In this document: one piece after another, positions 47,703 through 60,131 of the stretch
How positions within the stretch are numbered: the stretch's first letter is position 1
Layout: the number at the start of each line of letters is the position of its first letter
Assembly: GCA_014871385.1 (NCBI GenBank)
Contig: CM026422.1
Coordinates: 11,098,718 to 11,162,717 of the forward strand
DNA from: Ceratodon purpureus
Taxonomy: Eukaryota; Streptophyta; Bryopsida; Pseudoditrichales; Ditrichaceae
Length of the DNA stretch: 64,000 nucleotides
Direction of reading: 5' to 3'
Notes under the pieces: model-generated
Database searches by the model: none
The model's input: only the letters and a program-made list of their open reading frames with translations
What the model was told of the DNA's origin: nothing
Program-made: the position numbers and the translations under genes

Positions 47703-49378
47703 TTAAATAAAACAGCCATGCTGAAAGTGAGCTCAAAGCATGGATCCAGAGTTCCAGCATTTGAAAATAACCCGCTTGTGAATCATCCCTCCCCATTTAT
47801 GCAAAAAGGCCAGGTCAAGTCTCAATTTCATGCACAAATTTTGCCACTTTGAGGTGATTTCACAAACATGCTCCAAACTCAGACGTCCCTTCGGATACAA
47901 ATAATGATTTTAACAATTGCACAGAGCTGGGCTAGACGTCAGCCTTCAGCATCTTCCATTTGGTTGCTTTTTAAAAGACACCCCTCATGCAACATACAGC
48001 CATAGCCACAGCACTTGCTTCATCTCTATTTACTAAATTCAAGCACAGCAAACAGGGGATATGGCTTGACCATCAAAACCAGATATTGACTTTCAGCTCA
48101 CATCCCTGCTTTGGATATTACAGAATAGATTGGACTTCATGTAAAGTGGAAGCACATTGACCTGCAGAAACAGGATTGAATTGAACCAGATTTAGAAAAA
48201 ATTCCAACTTCCTGAATAGGAGTATCAAGTATTAATACTTCCTCCTAGTATTGTGGAAAGTCACATTGAACACCTTAATAAATGTTTGGACTCTGCGTTG
48301 GCATTTGTAACAATTTTAAGTCCTTGCAGAGAGAGATAAACTACGGTCTCCGGAGGAGACCAAAGTGAATTAAGTGTCTGTTTGATCCACCCCCAATCCA
48401 ATGCCCACATGACAAAGGTATGGTAAGTCCTTGCAATCTTTAGCCAGTTCATAATTCGTTTGCAACCCCAATTTGAACCCAAGGTTGGGGTTTATAAGGC
48501 TCATATTGAGGATGGAGCATTGGCATTGCTCCACCGCCTCACTAACTCTAGCATATCAACTCCCATATTTCATATAAATTTTCAAATGCTTATAGTTTTT
48601 ATAATTTGAGAGTTTAGAGCTCATTTTGGTATAGATAAATTCAAACTCTCAAGATGTATCCATCATTGTGTGTTATGTTCAATACAATGAAGTATTGAGT
48701 GCAAATATTGTAAAAATTAATTTGGTGCTAAAAGTACTCATAATCTACGGATACTAAAAATTAAGGCCACAAATTTTGTATCTATATGTAGATCTTGAAA
48801 AGAATTCAAAATATAATGTTCAATTGTCATATTCAATTAAGTATTGAATTGATTTTTGTTAATTAGCACCAGCCTTTGGAAGCATTTAGAAAAAACCAAT
48901 CTATGACCACCACTGACCCATAAGAATGAGCTAAAAAAATGCCTATAAATACCAATAATATATTCATTAATCACTAAATTCAAGTCATTGGTGACAATGG
49001 ATGTAAGAGTGGTGGACTGGTGGTCATGGAATGAGATTTTGGTACTTTTCAATGAGAGAGGTTGTGATAAGATGATGAATCAATGCTTTTATTTTTGGAC
49101 AAAAATCATGTGATGGTAATAAGTTAGTACAAGGTGGTATTTGTATGAAATTATGTTGATTGTTCACCAAATAAATATTGATAGTTGAATGTTGATTTGG
49201 TGGGAAATAGGTTGGATTTGTGATGTTCATTTCAACACTCTTTAAAAATTCATACCTGATTCAATTTTTGTCGAGGTTGAAACCTTATTTTTTTCAACTA
49301 AACTCATTTTAAAATTGCAAAGAGGTTGCATTCCTTACTGTGGTGGCCATAGATTATTCTGAGACTCTAGGTTTGATA
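47703..49378. other. Intergenic sequence
   Basis: No intact gene. A coding-like fragment occurs at 48261-48482 on the minus strand, and 48840-49260 is AT-rich without features. Confidence 0.45.
48315..48425 (-). repeat. Coding-like fragment repeated at 16999-17110
   Basis: The minus-strand frame encodes YHTFVMWALDWGWIKQTLNS within a longer open stretch (48261-48482) that lacks an ATG. The shared phrase with 16999-17110 suggests pieces of one dispersed protein-coding repeat. Confidence 0.6.
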
Positions 49379-50004
49379 AGAGCATTTTTACTCCAATTCT
49401 AGATTTTGTATCTGGAAAGGGATGAGTTTTTTTCCGATTTCCAGATAAAACACTAGACATTGCACCGCGAACTCCTGGAAAAGTAAAACAACAAATCTTG
49501 TTTAAGCGTGTTCCTTCTTCAAATCCTAATAAGGTGGACTGTCCTAATACCACTTCCACTATGATCCAAATCAAACCTCTAGGCTACTCCATGTTCACAC
49601 CATGTTGTACAAAATTTCACTCATAATGATATCCAAAACCACCAACTATTTTTTTGCAATGCTTGACGTGCATTGGTTTACTTGAATAGTGAAATTGGTG
49701 GTTTTGAGTCTCAACTGTGTTGGCCAAAGAAAGGTCTATATGTCAGACATGGGGAAGGTGGTGGTATTAGGACAATCGACCTTACAACACTGTGAAATCG
49801 TCGTGGAAGTGAAAACAAGTAAAAAATTGGGAAAACGAGTGATGAGGATAACAACTTTTAATCCTGAAAAACGAAGCAAGTATCCAGGATTTGGGATTGA
49901 GTTCTAGAAAATTTTCCCTATACGGGACTGCGGTGCGAGGGTTTTCACTGCTATCTGGATGAACTTCGATACAAATACGGGATCCCTCGCGGTGAGGATG
50001 CTCT
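49379..50004. mobile_element. Possible MITE with AGAGCAT ends
   Basis: The left end AGAGCATTTTTAC and the inverted right end (AGAGCATCCTCAC on minus) bracket about 626 bp. Nearer the centre, GGTATTAGGACA and its inverse (TGTCCTAATACC) form a second matched pair in the right order. The inverted similarity is partial, and no target duplication was recognised. Confidence 0.4.
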
Positions 50005-50147
50005 AAAAATTCTCACTGGTGATGGAGGAGCCACATCCTTAAATCAGACACCAATGACTGAGCCCCCTCACTTATGAGGTTTCCAAATTTTAGTGTCGGT
50101 GATGAGATAGAGCGTGCTGCAAGCTTTTGGGTACAAACATACACACG

Positions 50148-50867
50148 TTAGGCAACCCATAAGGCGATAAGCTTTCCATCTGGTTGCACTCGACTTGCCG
50201 GAAACAAGTCGACATATTTGATAACAACTGCTAGACTGGTGATAGCCTCTGGCACAAGCTACTGAATGACGTCGTTGTTGGAAGCAGTGAAAGTGATTTG
50301 TGATCTTCACAAGCATCAAAGATAGTCTCCGCCAGCACTCCATTGCAGAATGCCGTTTGTGAAGAGGTTGAGCTCCGACATTACGTTGCTTACGGGGCGG
50401 AAGGAGAGGTCTAAGTTGGGTAGCATGCCAGCTTGACCAGGGCCTTGACTGGGCTGTTTAAGCTGCACGATCCCGTGCATGATATTGTGAGTGAAACTGG
50501 TGGTTGCTTTAAATGAGAGAATTCAGAATGAATATCTTGTGCATGATTCGCCACGTACGTCCCTCCCATGAGATTTCTGTATTGCTTCAATTCCAACGGC
50601 TTTGCTACTCTGAGGATCGTCACCCTTGCCAGGTTGCTTTGCTTCTTCACTTAGTCTTGTAATTGGATCTTGGTCGTTGAATTGCACAGATATCCGCATC
50701 GGTCCGAGGTTTGAGGTCCGAGCGTTCCCAAGTGTCTTCTTTGCTCTCGAATGCTTGAAGTCTGTCGGATTGTGTCTGCCGGCTCCAATATCTGAAGCTA
50801 AACGACATGGCCTGTGTTGATCATGAGAATATCGCCACTCAGAGCGTGCTCCAATATAACTATACAC
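50148..50867 (-). pseudogene. Broken unidentified gene beside the LINE
   Basis: Three coding-like pieces follow one another on the minus strand. The first is hydrophilic and Gln/Asp-rich (50867-50526, containing GPMRISVQFNDQDPITRL). The second, in the same frame after TGA at 50523, contains LPNLDLSFRPVSNVMSELNL. The third, in another frame, contains LVPEAITSLAVVIKYVDLFP and is interrupted by TAG. Codon use is coding-like throughout. I do not recognise the family. The LINE insertion immediately upstream (on this strand) would have separated the gene from its 5' part. Confidence 0.45.
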
Positions 50868-50876
50868 CTCTGCTGA

Positions 50877-50889
50877 CTATGGATTTTTT
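50877..50889. repeat. LINE target-site duplication, 3' side
   Basis: The 13-bp ctatggatttttt is repeated at 57316-57328. Confidence 0.9.
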
Positions 50890-50970
50890 AAATTTTTTTT
50901 GAAGCAAGGAATTCCATTGCAGAGAGAATAGTTTACAAGCCCACAAAGGGAGTTAGTAACGAGGGGACAG

Positions 50971-53900
50971 TTACCACATGATGAAAGGAGAAATAAGAGG
51001 CCTAGGCTGCCAGGAAACAGACACCCCTGTCCTATTGCAAAATAAACTACTACTAGTCCAAGCATCGTCAAATTTTTCAAGGATGCTATGGGCCTTCTCA
51101 GGGGTTTTTGCCTTCTACAGGCTGATGAGGGTCTTCTTCCAATCGAGTCTTCCGTATTCTTGCATCGAGTCCCAGATGTAGGATTTGATTATGTCCGCGG
51201 ACCAAGTCAGTCCTTCGAATACCATGTGGTTCCGAACGATCCAACAACCCCAAATTACCACTCCTCTGATGAGTTCCCATATACGCAAAACGCCATGTTC
51301 TTTGAGCCGTGACTTCTTTCCAAAAAGGCACTGTTCCAGGGGAAAGGCCTTGGCTGGGCATAAATCATTAGTGCCTTTCTTCCACTAGTGAATGATCTGA
51401 AAGGCGAAAGCCCAAAGCTTCCGAGTCTGAGGGCAGTGATAAAACCGATGGGAGTAAGTTTCAATGTAAGGATGAATACATACCGGGCAGTTGGAATCGG
51501 CGTTAGGATTAAAGCGGCTTCTCCAGCTGTTGGTGGCTATAGCTTGATGCTAAAGGGACCAAAGAAAAGCAGCTTCTTTTTGAGACCTGTTATTCCAAAC
51601 TCTTTTCCAGTCAAGTCGGAATCTGATTGTTTGCTCATGCTTCCACTTTTCTACTATTGGTGTTTTCAGCTGGCGTCTGTCAGTTAGGATTTCTCTGCTG
51701 ATTTAGCAGTGTACATCATCAGAGGAACTTTGTTCTTCCATTGCCAGATGGCTGGATCAAAGTTGGCCAGCCTGCCTACCACCACGTAGAACATGTATGA
51801 TCTGTTCTTGAAAGAGCCTGCGATCTCGGTAACTCGGACAGCAAAAACAGGACCGGTCCAATGCCTAGCAATGCGCTCGAGGCGTTGAGAAGGGTCGGGG
51901 ATGAGTGACTTGGATTGGGATCCTACACCGAATACAAGGTACTGGGGAGGGAGAGATTTCTGACAGCGAGGGATGCTAATATCCTTGGGGTTCCAAGTGC
52001 GGCTAATGTGAATGATGAAGGTTGGACGGGGGGTGGTAGCATCCTCAAAACCACCAATCTAGGAATCAGGGTCTGTGAAGTGAGCTGCCTTAAGGAGTTG
52101 GGGGCCGAAGCTTTGAGCAGCCCACTCTCTAAGCAGCGCTACTCCTCTAAGCTCAAAACCATTGAGATTGTATTCGTCAACCAGCTGCTGAAGAGACTTC
52201 ATGCAACCATGGGTCGGGTTCTAGAGGTCTCCTACGTAACGAAGACCTTTGTTGAATAAGCCAAGTGCGCATTGTAGCGAGGTGTTGCATGTGCCTCCTC
52301 TGAATTCGGTACCCCACCAGAGTGGGACTTGGCAGGCATCTGCATTACATGTTGGAGGAGTCTCCTTGATATGGCGACTCATCTTTTTCCAAGCCATCTG
52401 GACTTTTCCCCATGCTTTGGATCCAGGAATAGGAGCATGATTCCAAATGAGGCCCCATTGAGCATCATCTGGCCACTTGGCTGATCTGACCGGGCTACAA
52501 GTCCATAATTTGTTTCTCAGCATCACCTGGAGGTTGGAATTCCCGGGCTGATATGCAGCCATAGCCCATTTACACAGGAGGCTTGTGGTAGCTTCCTGTG
52601 GGTCGATTAAATGCAGACCTCCCACCTTCTTCGTGGCACAACAATCATGCCAATTAACACGGGTGCGAGTGGAATGGTCCTTGCAGGACCAGAGGAAATT
52701 TGGCAGAAGAGCTTTAATTTTATGAATCACCTTCACCGTACCACACCAGATGCTAAGAAAGAACCATAAGGAAGAAAGGAGCACCTGCTTGATAACCATC
52801 GCACGGCCAGCTAGGGACAATTTAGTAGAACACCAATAGGATAACTTGCTACGAATTTGCTTGAGCAGGAAGTCGTCAATGCTGTCCGAATCAAGGTTTA
52901 AACCAAAAGGAGTGCCCAGGAGTTTGGATAAATCCTTCTCTTGTGCCTGCTGCCAGCCAATTCCATCTAACCAGGGGGGTTTAGCAGCCTCCGAACACCA
53001 GTAGGCATGGGATTTATTCCAATTGATCTCAAGGCATGAAGCTTCCTTGTACAGGTTTAAGATATCAATCAGGTTCCTGATGGTTTGGGGGGAACTAATT
53101 TCTAAGGAGATTGCTGTATCATTAGCAAATAGGGACGAGAGTTGGGTTTGAGCCAAATTGGGGATTTTGATCCCGGAGATTTTGCCTTCTTGCTCAGCCT
53201 GTCTGAGCATCATGCTCAAGACCTCGGCAACCAAGATGAAGAGGACCGGGGCTAGTGGGCATCCTTGCCGCATGCTCCGACAAATTGGGAAGGATCTTGA
53301 TCGCTGTCTGTTAATGGTGACCGATGCGGTGGCTCCTTCGAAAAGAAGGCTGACGTACTTTAGGAAGTCTGGGCCGAACCCCATCTTCTCCATGCTCGCA
53401 ATTAAAAATCTCCACCTCACTTTGTCAAACGCCTTCTTGAAATCTACCTTCAAGAACAGAAGGGGCTGGTTTGATCGTCTAGCAATGTCAATGGTTTCAT
53501 GCGTTACAAAAACATTATCCAAAATGTACCTTTGGGGACGAATGCGGTTTGATCAGAGCTAATGATTTCTGCCAGGAAAGGCTTCAGCCGCAGTTGGAGG
53601 GCCTTGGCGAGTATTTTGTACGAAGTGTTCAACAAAGTAATCGATCTCCAATTGCTGAGGTCCTCCTTCTCACCCGACTTGTACAGAAGGGTAATAGCTC
53701 CTTGGATCATCGTGGCTGGAAGAGCACCTTCTCTCAGCGCCTGGTTGATCATATTGAGAAAATCACCGCCTATGAGGTCCCAGTGATGCATGTAGAAGGC
53801 GATGCTAATTCCGTCGGGACCTGGTGCTTTGTCAGTAGCCAGGTCCTTGGCAGCATCCCTTAGTTCCTCGAAGGAGAAGGGTTGGTCAAGGCTTGTTCTC

Positions 53901-55261
53901 ATGTCTTCTGTGACTTTGGGCGCGATCATGTTCAGAACCTTCTCAAAAGCTCCCTGGTCTGCAGCAGGGGGGGCCGAGTATAGCTTTTCATAGAACCTCT
54001 GGCCGATCTCTAGCATCTCTCTACTGTCTAATGTGAGGGCCCCATTTTCATCTTTGAGTTTCAATATGACGTGGGTCCTCGGTTTTTCACCAACTATTTG
54101 GAAGAATTCTCGGTTACAGGCGTCTCCTTTGTCCCTCCATTTGATTCGGGACCTGATTCTTTGCCCTTCTATCTTGTTACTCTCTAACTCAGCGAGTGAT
54201 TCTCTGGCCGTAGCTGCTCGGAGCTGGAGGGAATAAGAGCAGGGGTCTTTGTGTAATCTGATCAATGTCTCTTTGAGATCTTGTTTGAGTTGTGCCTCGG
54301 CAGCTCGGAGTTTCTCAGCCTTCTGCTTGGAGAAATCCCTATAAAAATGAAGAACTCTTCTCAGTTTGCCGAAGAAGGATGAACCAGCAGGTTGTGAAGC
54401 CCAAATACGCCAAACCTCAACTTTGGTTTCTTTAAGGTAACGAATGTTCATTTTCCAAGGGGATCGCTGATCTCTCACTTCTTCAAAGGACAAGGTAAGA
54501 GTCACCGGGAGGTGATCAGAAAGGGAGCATCCTCCCAAGATGCGGTAGGAGGACATGGTTATCTTGCCAGAGCCAGCATTGGACCGAGGAGTATAGCCTG
54601 CGGTCAAGTCGTGCTAAAATCCGCTCCCCATGAAGCCTACCGTTGTCCCGAGAAAAATGTATGCCAGGACGCGGGGAAAAAGTGTCCTCCAGATTCAAAG
54701 CTGACTTGAGGCCTTCCTATGCACATCGCTCGTGGTCGCTAATCAGCCAACCACATATGGAGGATTTGTCGGAGGCCGATTCAACCATGTTGAAATCGCC
54801 TCCGATTATCCAGGAGCAATCTAAGGGAAGGCTGCCTGGAAGGCGGCTCCAGAGTTGAATGCGGTCTTGCACTTCGTTTGGGCTGTAGAGATTCATGAAG
54901 CCCCATGAGCTACCTGCTATGTTGAGGACCACCCATAGAACTCGCCTTTGATGAAGACTGCCCAAGCTTGAGATGAAACGTGAGAGTCTACTGTGAATTA
55001 AGATAGCAGTGCCCCCGCGTCTAGCACCCTGTCCACGTACAGGATTGCCATATCCGGGAAGAGCCTCTATGAAGAAATAATTTGCTCTCGGGTCAAGTTG
55101 TTTACCAAGATCTTCCGCTCTTGGACCTGTAGTTTGTGCTCTTGAATGAGAAAAATGTCTCGCGGGGGTTGAAGATTGTGAATAAAGTTCCTGAGCTTGC
55201 TGACCTTGAGGGGATCGTTGAGTCCCCTAACATTAAATGTGTAGGTGGTCACTTTTATGGA
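50971..55261 (-). pseudogene. LINE ORF2: endonuclease, reverse transcriptase, zf-RVT
   Basis: Domain order from 55261 downward is an APE-type endonuclease (NVRGLND, IQEHKL, GGDFNMVE near 54780, SDHLPV near 54510), reverse transcriptase (KAPGPDGI, LLYKSGEKEDLSNWR, KVDFKKAFDKV, RQGCPLAPVLF) and a C-terminal Cys/His zf-RVT (CPVC, then HRFYHCP near 51450). There is no RNase H domain. The catalytic FADD box reads FAND at about 53121-53132, so the key Asp is lost. Breaks include frame changes near 55080, 54600 and 53528 and stops at 54717, 52221, about 52062 and about 51117. The full frame would be about 1,430 codons, normal for plant L1. The frame starts without an ATG at the ORF1 stop. Confidence 0.9.
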
Positions 55262-57112
55262 GCAGATTGTGGAAGTTGGTGAGGCGAGGCAGTTGGGGTC
55301 GATTCGGTGGCAGCAGCTTCTAGACGTCTGGTAACGGCAGCCCATTTTCCTTTGTAAGCTGCTGCAATCTTGATGGAATTGCATCTGGATCCTATGTCGC
55401 TGCTGGAAGAGTGAGATTCTGGCGAAGCTTGGAGGCCCCCTTTACTGGTCAGTTCTTGCATTGGCAGTGAGTGCTCAAATGGTGAGATAGGGAGGCCTGT
55501 CTCAGGGCTACGGTCGGGAGTCAGGAGCGGGGCATCCGCAGGGAGGGGAGCAGGGGGAGGAGCTATGTGTTGAGTGGGAAAATCAGCGAGGTTTAGAGTG
55601 GATGAGGAGCTTCTACTGCTGCGGTTTTTAATTGCTTCAATTTTGCGGAAGGTGGAATCAGGAGGTTCATTGAGGAGGATGCAAAGGTCCCCTGCGTCAC
55701 CATCTAAAGGAATACGAGCAACCTGGGCAGGTTCAGGCGGAGAGATTACCAGTCTTTTGGAAGTCGCATTGCTTCGTGAAGGGGAATTTTGTTGCGAGGA
55801 AGTCCCAGCTCCACGCTTCGCTCCGGGATTTCTCCTATATCGGCCTGGAGACGAGGTCATAGGCAAGCCTTCCTTTGCCTCTCTCGCGCTTCCCAGCATG
55901 TCAACAACCTGCTCGGAGGTGAGAATTGGGGCTTGAGGATTAGGTGGGATCGAAACGCTTGGGGTTGAGACCGGTGAAGAATCAACAATTTGGTTGGCCT
56001 GGGGGTTCTTCGGAGGTTTCCTGGGCTTCCTGTGTTGAACTACCGTGAATGCTGGTTCATCCTAATTCTGGGGCTCTTGGATCGGGGCCACTGCAGCCTG
56101 GTTGGGGGGTGACTCCACTCGGGGATCAGCGTGGGGGCGGTCTGGAGCTGCTTTGTGATGTTTGCTGGGGGCAGGTGGTTTGGCCGGAGCAAAAGCAGGC
56201 CCTCCATTAGACCTGAGCTCCATGCAATGAGCTACCTTGTGGGTTAGGGACTGACAAAAACGGCACCGTACAGGTGCGTGGTCGTAGTTGAGGATGATGG
56301 TGTTTCTAACGCCTCCAATTCCTGTGAGCTCAATCGCAGAAGGCCACCCTTGAGTGAGGTCAAGGCCAATGCAGAAGCAAGGGTCACGAAGGAAGCAATT
56401 TTGAGAGTCAGCTTTGCAGACAGGACCGAGTGAGGCAGCTATCAAACCTTCGACAGGTTTGAATTCGTGTGGCAGCTTCATAAGGCTAACCCATACCAGC
56501 AACCTGAGGCCAGTCGGGAAGTCTGGATTGAAGTTAGGTACCCATTCTTGGTACACACATTGACCCCAAGGAGTTTGGTGCGGTGTAAGCGCCAAAATGT
56601 TTTTGGTAACCGTAGTGTTAGCTGTCGAGAGAAAAATGAAGCCCCTGCCCATGTCCATTCGGAACAAAACACCTTCGTAACCTAATTTCTGATTCAGCAT
56701 CTTGATCCAGTTACCGAGAGCATGCTGAGGGATTTTGCGGCCGATGAAGCTTGCAAAGACCGTTGTTTCCTTCAAGCGAGACGCCTCCTGTTCCAAGGGT
56801 CTGATCCAGAATCGGGCCTTCGGTGAGGTAGCGGATCAGGAGGCCGTGGTAGTTGCGCCCATACCCAGCTGGTAGTTGCTCTCCAGCTACAGCCATGTAA
56901 GGATTGAATTGGCCCACGTCTCCGATTCTGTAGCTAAGCACAGGACAAGCAAGGGAAACTTCAAGAGGCCCCAGATTCTGGAAAGGTACCTGATTAGTCG
57001 GAGCTGTACCATCTGACTTGTGCCATGTTTCTCCATGTCCCTGCTGCGCAGACTTCCCTCGTGCGGTCTCCTCGTGTAAGTCGCGCCTGAGTGCATCTCT
57101 GTAAGTGGCCAT
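55255..57112 (-). pseudogene. LINE ORF1: DUF4283-like protein with CCHC knuckle
   Basis: ORF1 starts MATYRDALRRDL at 57112, changes frame near 56800-56830, and has a TAG at 56062-56064, after which the same frame runs on to TAA at 55255. In between is a DUF4283-like RNA-binding region (FASFIGRKIPQHALGNW, then WVSLMKLPHEF) and one CCHC zinc knuckle (CRFCQSLTHKVAHC) near 56250. A Pro/Ser-rich tail follows. The intact length would be about 620 residues. Such ORF1 proteins bind the element RNA in the ribonucleoprotein that copies it. Confidence 0.85.
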
Positions 57113-57315
57113 CTTCTAATCTGATTTAAGCTAAACGTTGCATTTAGGGTTAACTAATACTAAGTCCAGCACGCATCCCTGTTTGTTCTTCCGCGTTTCA
57201 GCGATAGCAGCATCTTAAACAGAGGACACATGCTTTGCGTAAGAACGAAGAGGAGCTAATCCATGCTGCGCGAATCAAACCCTAATTCGCCGCCTCTTCG
57301 CTCATTGGAGCTCGG

Positions 57316-57328
57316 CTATGGATTTTTT
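57316..57328. repeat. LINE target-site duplication, 5' side
   Basis: The 13-bp ctatggatttttt matches 50877-50889. Confidence 0.9.
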
Positions 57329-57608
57329 TACCTGAAAACCCAAGTTCCTACCCAAAGCACATTCACATGGGATGACTGGCGTAGTACCTTGATGAAGGTT
57401 TTATTTTTACTGCCTTAAACCATGAAGTCATATAATACATTAATTTATAAGACGTACACAACAATCTTTTGTGGCCACGCTCTACAATATACTCATACAT
57501 ACACTAACTTCATATCAGCATACGCCATATGTAAAACCTAAGTCAGCCCCCTCGCAAGGATACAAGACACATTATGTCTCAAAACTACCCCAGATCTCTA
57601 GCTCTCTA
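57329..57608. other. Intergenic sequence
   Basis: It continues the locus interrupted by the LINE. No gene recognised. Confidence 0.4.
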
Positions 57609-58041
57609 CTATGGTAGAAGCACCTAAAATCACCACATGCCCCAAAATCACCATCCAACTATGATCCCACCACCCTCCAGAATCTCTAAAAGCGAATTGT
57701 CAATCCTCATTTGGGGGTCTAATTTGCTTATTGGTCACTATCCTAGTGGTCACCTTGCCTAGAACTCTCACAATCAAAGAATATGGTTTTGGGTTCAATG
57801 GTGAGCAAAGTTGAGGACCACTATTATTGCTCATTGGAAATTCTAAGTTAGAAATGGGTCACAGAGTACTTTGCACTTTGAGATTTTCTATATAATTGAG
57901 AATTGTAAATTTTATGATGCAAATTTTTGCATTCCTCATGAAATCCTATTTTGAAGATTAGGATATTTTTCAAAGGATTTTTGAATTTCTAAATATAGGA
58001 CAGATTGCTTAAGTTGGTACTTTTAGGTGCTCCTACCATAG
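57609..58041. mobile_element. MITE with GAAGCACCTAAAA-type inverted ends
   Basis: The left end CTATGGTAGAAGCACCTAAA is the inverse of the right end (TTTAGGTGCTCCTACCATAG) at 19 of 20 positions. It is 433 bp, non-coding and of the same family as 9899-10304. No target duplication could be fixed. Confidence 0.75.
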
Positions 58042-58213
58042 AGATGTACAGTCCAAGTCAATATGTCTTGCAACCCCACTTTCAAACCTTTACACTAAAA
58101 TATTTATCACACTCACTTTAACGGGATGTTAACCATGAAATTTTACATGTACCACCCCTTGGACATAAAGCACTTTTGGGCCAAATTTGGTAAATTAAAA
58201 ATGGACGGCTTAT
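58042..58213. other. Intergenic spacer
   Basis: No feature seen between the MITE and arm 2. Confidence 0.4.
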
Positions 58214-59028
58214 GAAATAGAGGTAATTTGCTAACTTTTGGGCCTTAGTTTAAAAAAAAATCATATATGATATTCAATAGCTGCCATGGATCCAAAATCA
58301 TGGTAGAAGGTAGAAGTCGTAATGAGAAACAATATAGTGTTATAAAAAAAATACTGGTATTCTTAGGTGTTTTTGTGTCCAGTTGCAATTCAAAATTTTA
58401 ATAATAATTCCAAATTTTAATAATGATATTACTTTTTGTATTAATATTTGTTGTGAAATCTTTGTAATCACGGACATTACTACTACAATGATGTGTATAT
58501 TACAAGATTTTAATTTCTTATCCAATTCATTTTTAAATTCAAGATTTGCGTAGTAATTGTAAATGACTTTTACTATAATAAAATGATATGATGTATTGTT
58601 TCTGATAATTCTTTCAAATGTTAAAAATAAAATTCTTAAATTACTTTTAAAGAAATGTATTTGGAGGAATATAATTTTAAGCATTGCTATTTATTATCAC
58701 AATTTTTTATTACCCAAAACATATACAATGTAGATAAGAATTCACCAAGTAGAAATGAAAGTCTCAAAATTCTTGTAAGTGCACTTATATAGGGGCACAA
58801 GCATTTTTATCAGAACCTTAGATAGAATGGTTAGAGAGGAAGAAAAAAACAAAAAAACTTTAATTCACTCCAATCTTTTTATCTTTTATTATAAAAAAGG
58901 ATTTTGACTCAAATTGAATGTGCTAAATTGTCTATTCTACATGATTTGAAAAAATAAAATCATAATGACAAAATAGAAACATATAACGTCTAAATTTACT
59001 GTCGAATACTTCTATAATCATTTGGAAT

Positions 59029-59032
<4 letters not shown>

Positions 59033-59100
<68 letters not shown>
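59033..59100. repeat. (AT)n microsatellite
   Basis: About 34 AT units, present only in arm 2 of the inverted duplication. Confidence 0.95.
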
Positions 59101-59102
<2 letters not shown>

Positions 59103-60131
59103 CAATAAAGATTAAATTCTATAAAATATAAAATAAAATATTTGTTTCATTTAGTAATTACTTCAAGCGACATAAACTCTCATGATTATCTATACATTGT
59201 TATATCCGTACAATTCTATCCAACCATAATACAGTTTAATACACATTGATTCAGTTTTAAATTTTCAATAAAATTGGAGGCTTAATTCCATCAAGAAAAC
59301 ATAGTTCTTATGTTTGATAAAATTGTAGAATCCATTTGAGGATGTTTCTAGGATATAGCTTTACAAGTACATTAATTGTGGTTTTTTAAGGTCACAATAT
59401 ATAAATTAGTGGTATTGAAATCTTCTATGCATTATAAAGATTCTTTAAACAATATAAAATTAGAGAAATAAATGTCAAATGTCAAATGATATAGATATAT
59501 AAGGTTTTCATTCAAAAGTCTTGTAAAAGGATTTGACATCCATATTTAAAGATTTTGAGAACAACAAAAATTAAAAATAAGGCCATATTTATACAATCTA
59601 AGTTTCTAATTCATCTCTTAATAATAAAACCTTCAAAAATAACTTGATAAGAATTGAGATAGATAACCATCCATATAAATATGTTCAAATTCTTTAATTA
59701 TTCTAATTTTTCCAAGAATAGATATTCAACCTCCAAAAATAGGAATACAAAAGTAAAAAAAGAATTAGTAACTTCATTTTTATTATCAACATTACAACTA
59801 ATTAAAGTAAAAGCTTTCTGGTTTCAAAATCTTATGAAGTTAGATGATACAATTTTGCTTTTGAATCCACCACTTTTATTATTGACATCTTTTGACTTTT
59901 GCTTTTAACATCTTTTGCTTTTAAATCTTCTTTCACTTTCAAAAATTAAAACTTATACTATCTTTTTCTTTAGCTTCATTACATAAGATCTTCATCACAT
60001 AAGATCATTTTATATTATTCAAAGTGTAAGGCTCGTGACCTTTCTCATCGCAGTTCTAGGATTTTTTTGACTGAAATAAATTCATCTCATAAAGTGAAAC
60101 AAGTTAACATTATTAAGTGAGTTATTATACG

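Larger units (their letters stand above)
50890..57315 (-). mobile_element. Full-length L1-type LINE, inactive
   Basis: A 6.4-kb non-LTR retrotransposon, bounded by a 13-bp target-site duplication (50877-50889 and 57316-57328) and ending in an A tail next to GCTTC. Order on the minus strand: about 200-bp leader, ORF1, ORF2, then a short 3' tail. GC is well above the flanks. Both frames carry several stops and shifts, so it cannot encode its own machinery. Its last 20 or so bases resemble the tails of the short retroposons at 7159 and 46394. Confidence 0.95.

Noticed and set aside
48487..48545. Possible tRNA-like fold near GAACCCAAGGTTGGGG
   Set aside because: No acceptor stem, anticodon loop or B box could be aligned.
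53158..53562. Plus-strand open frames within the LINE
   Set aside because: Antisense shadows of the reverse-transcriptase frame.
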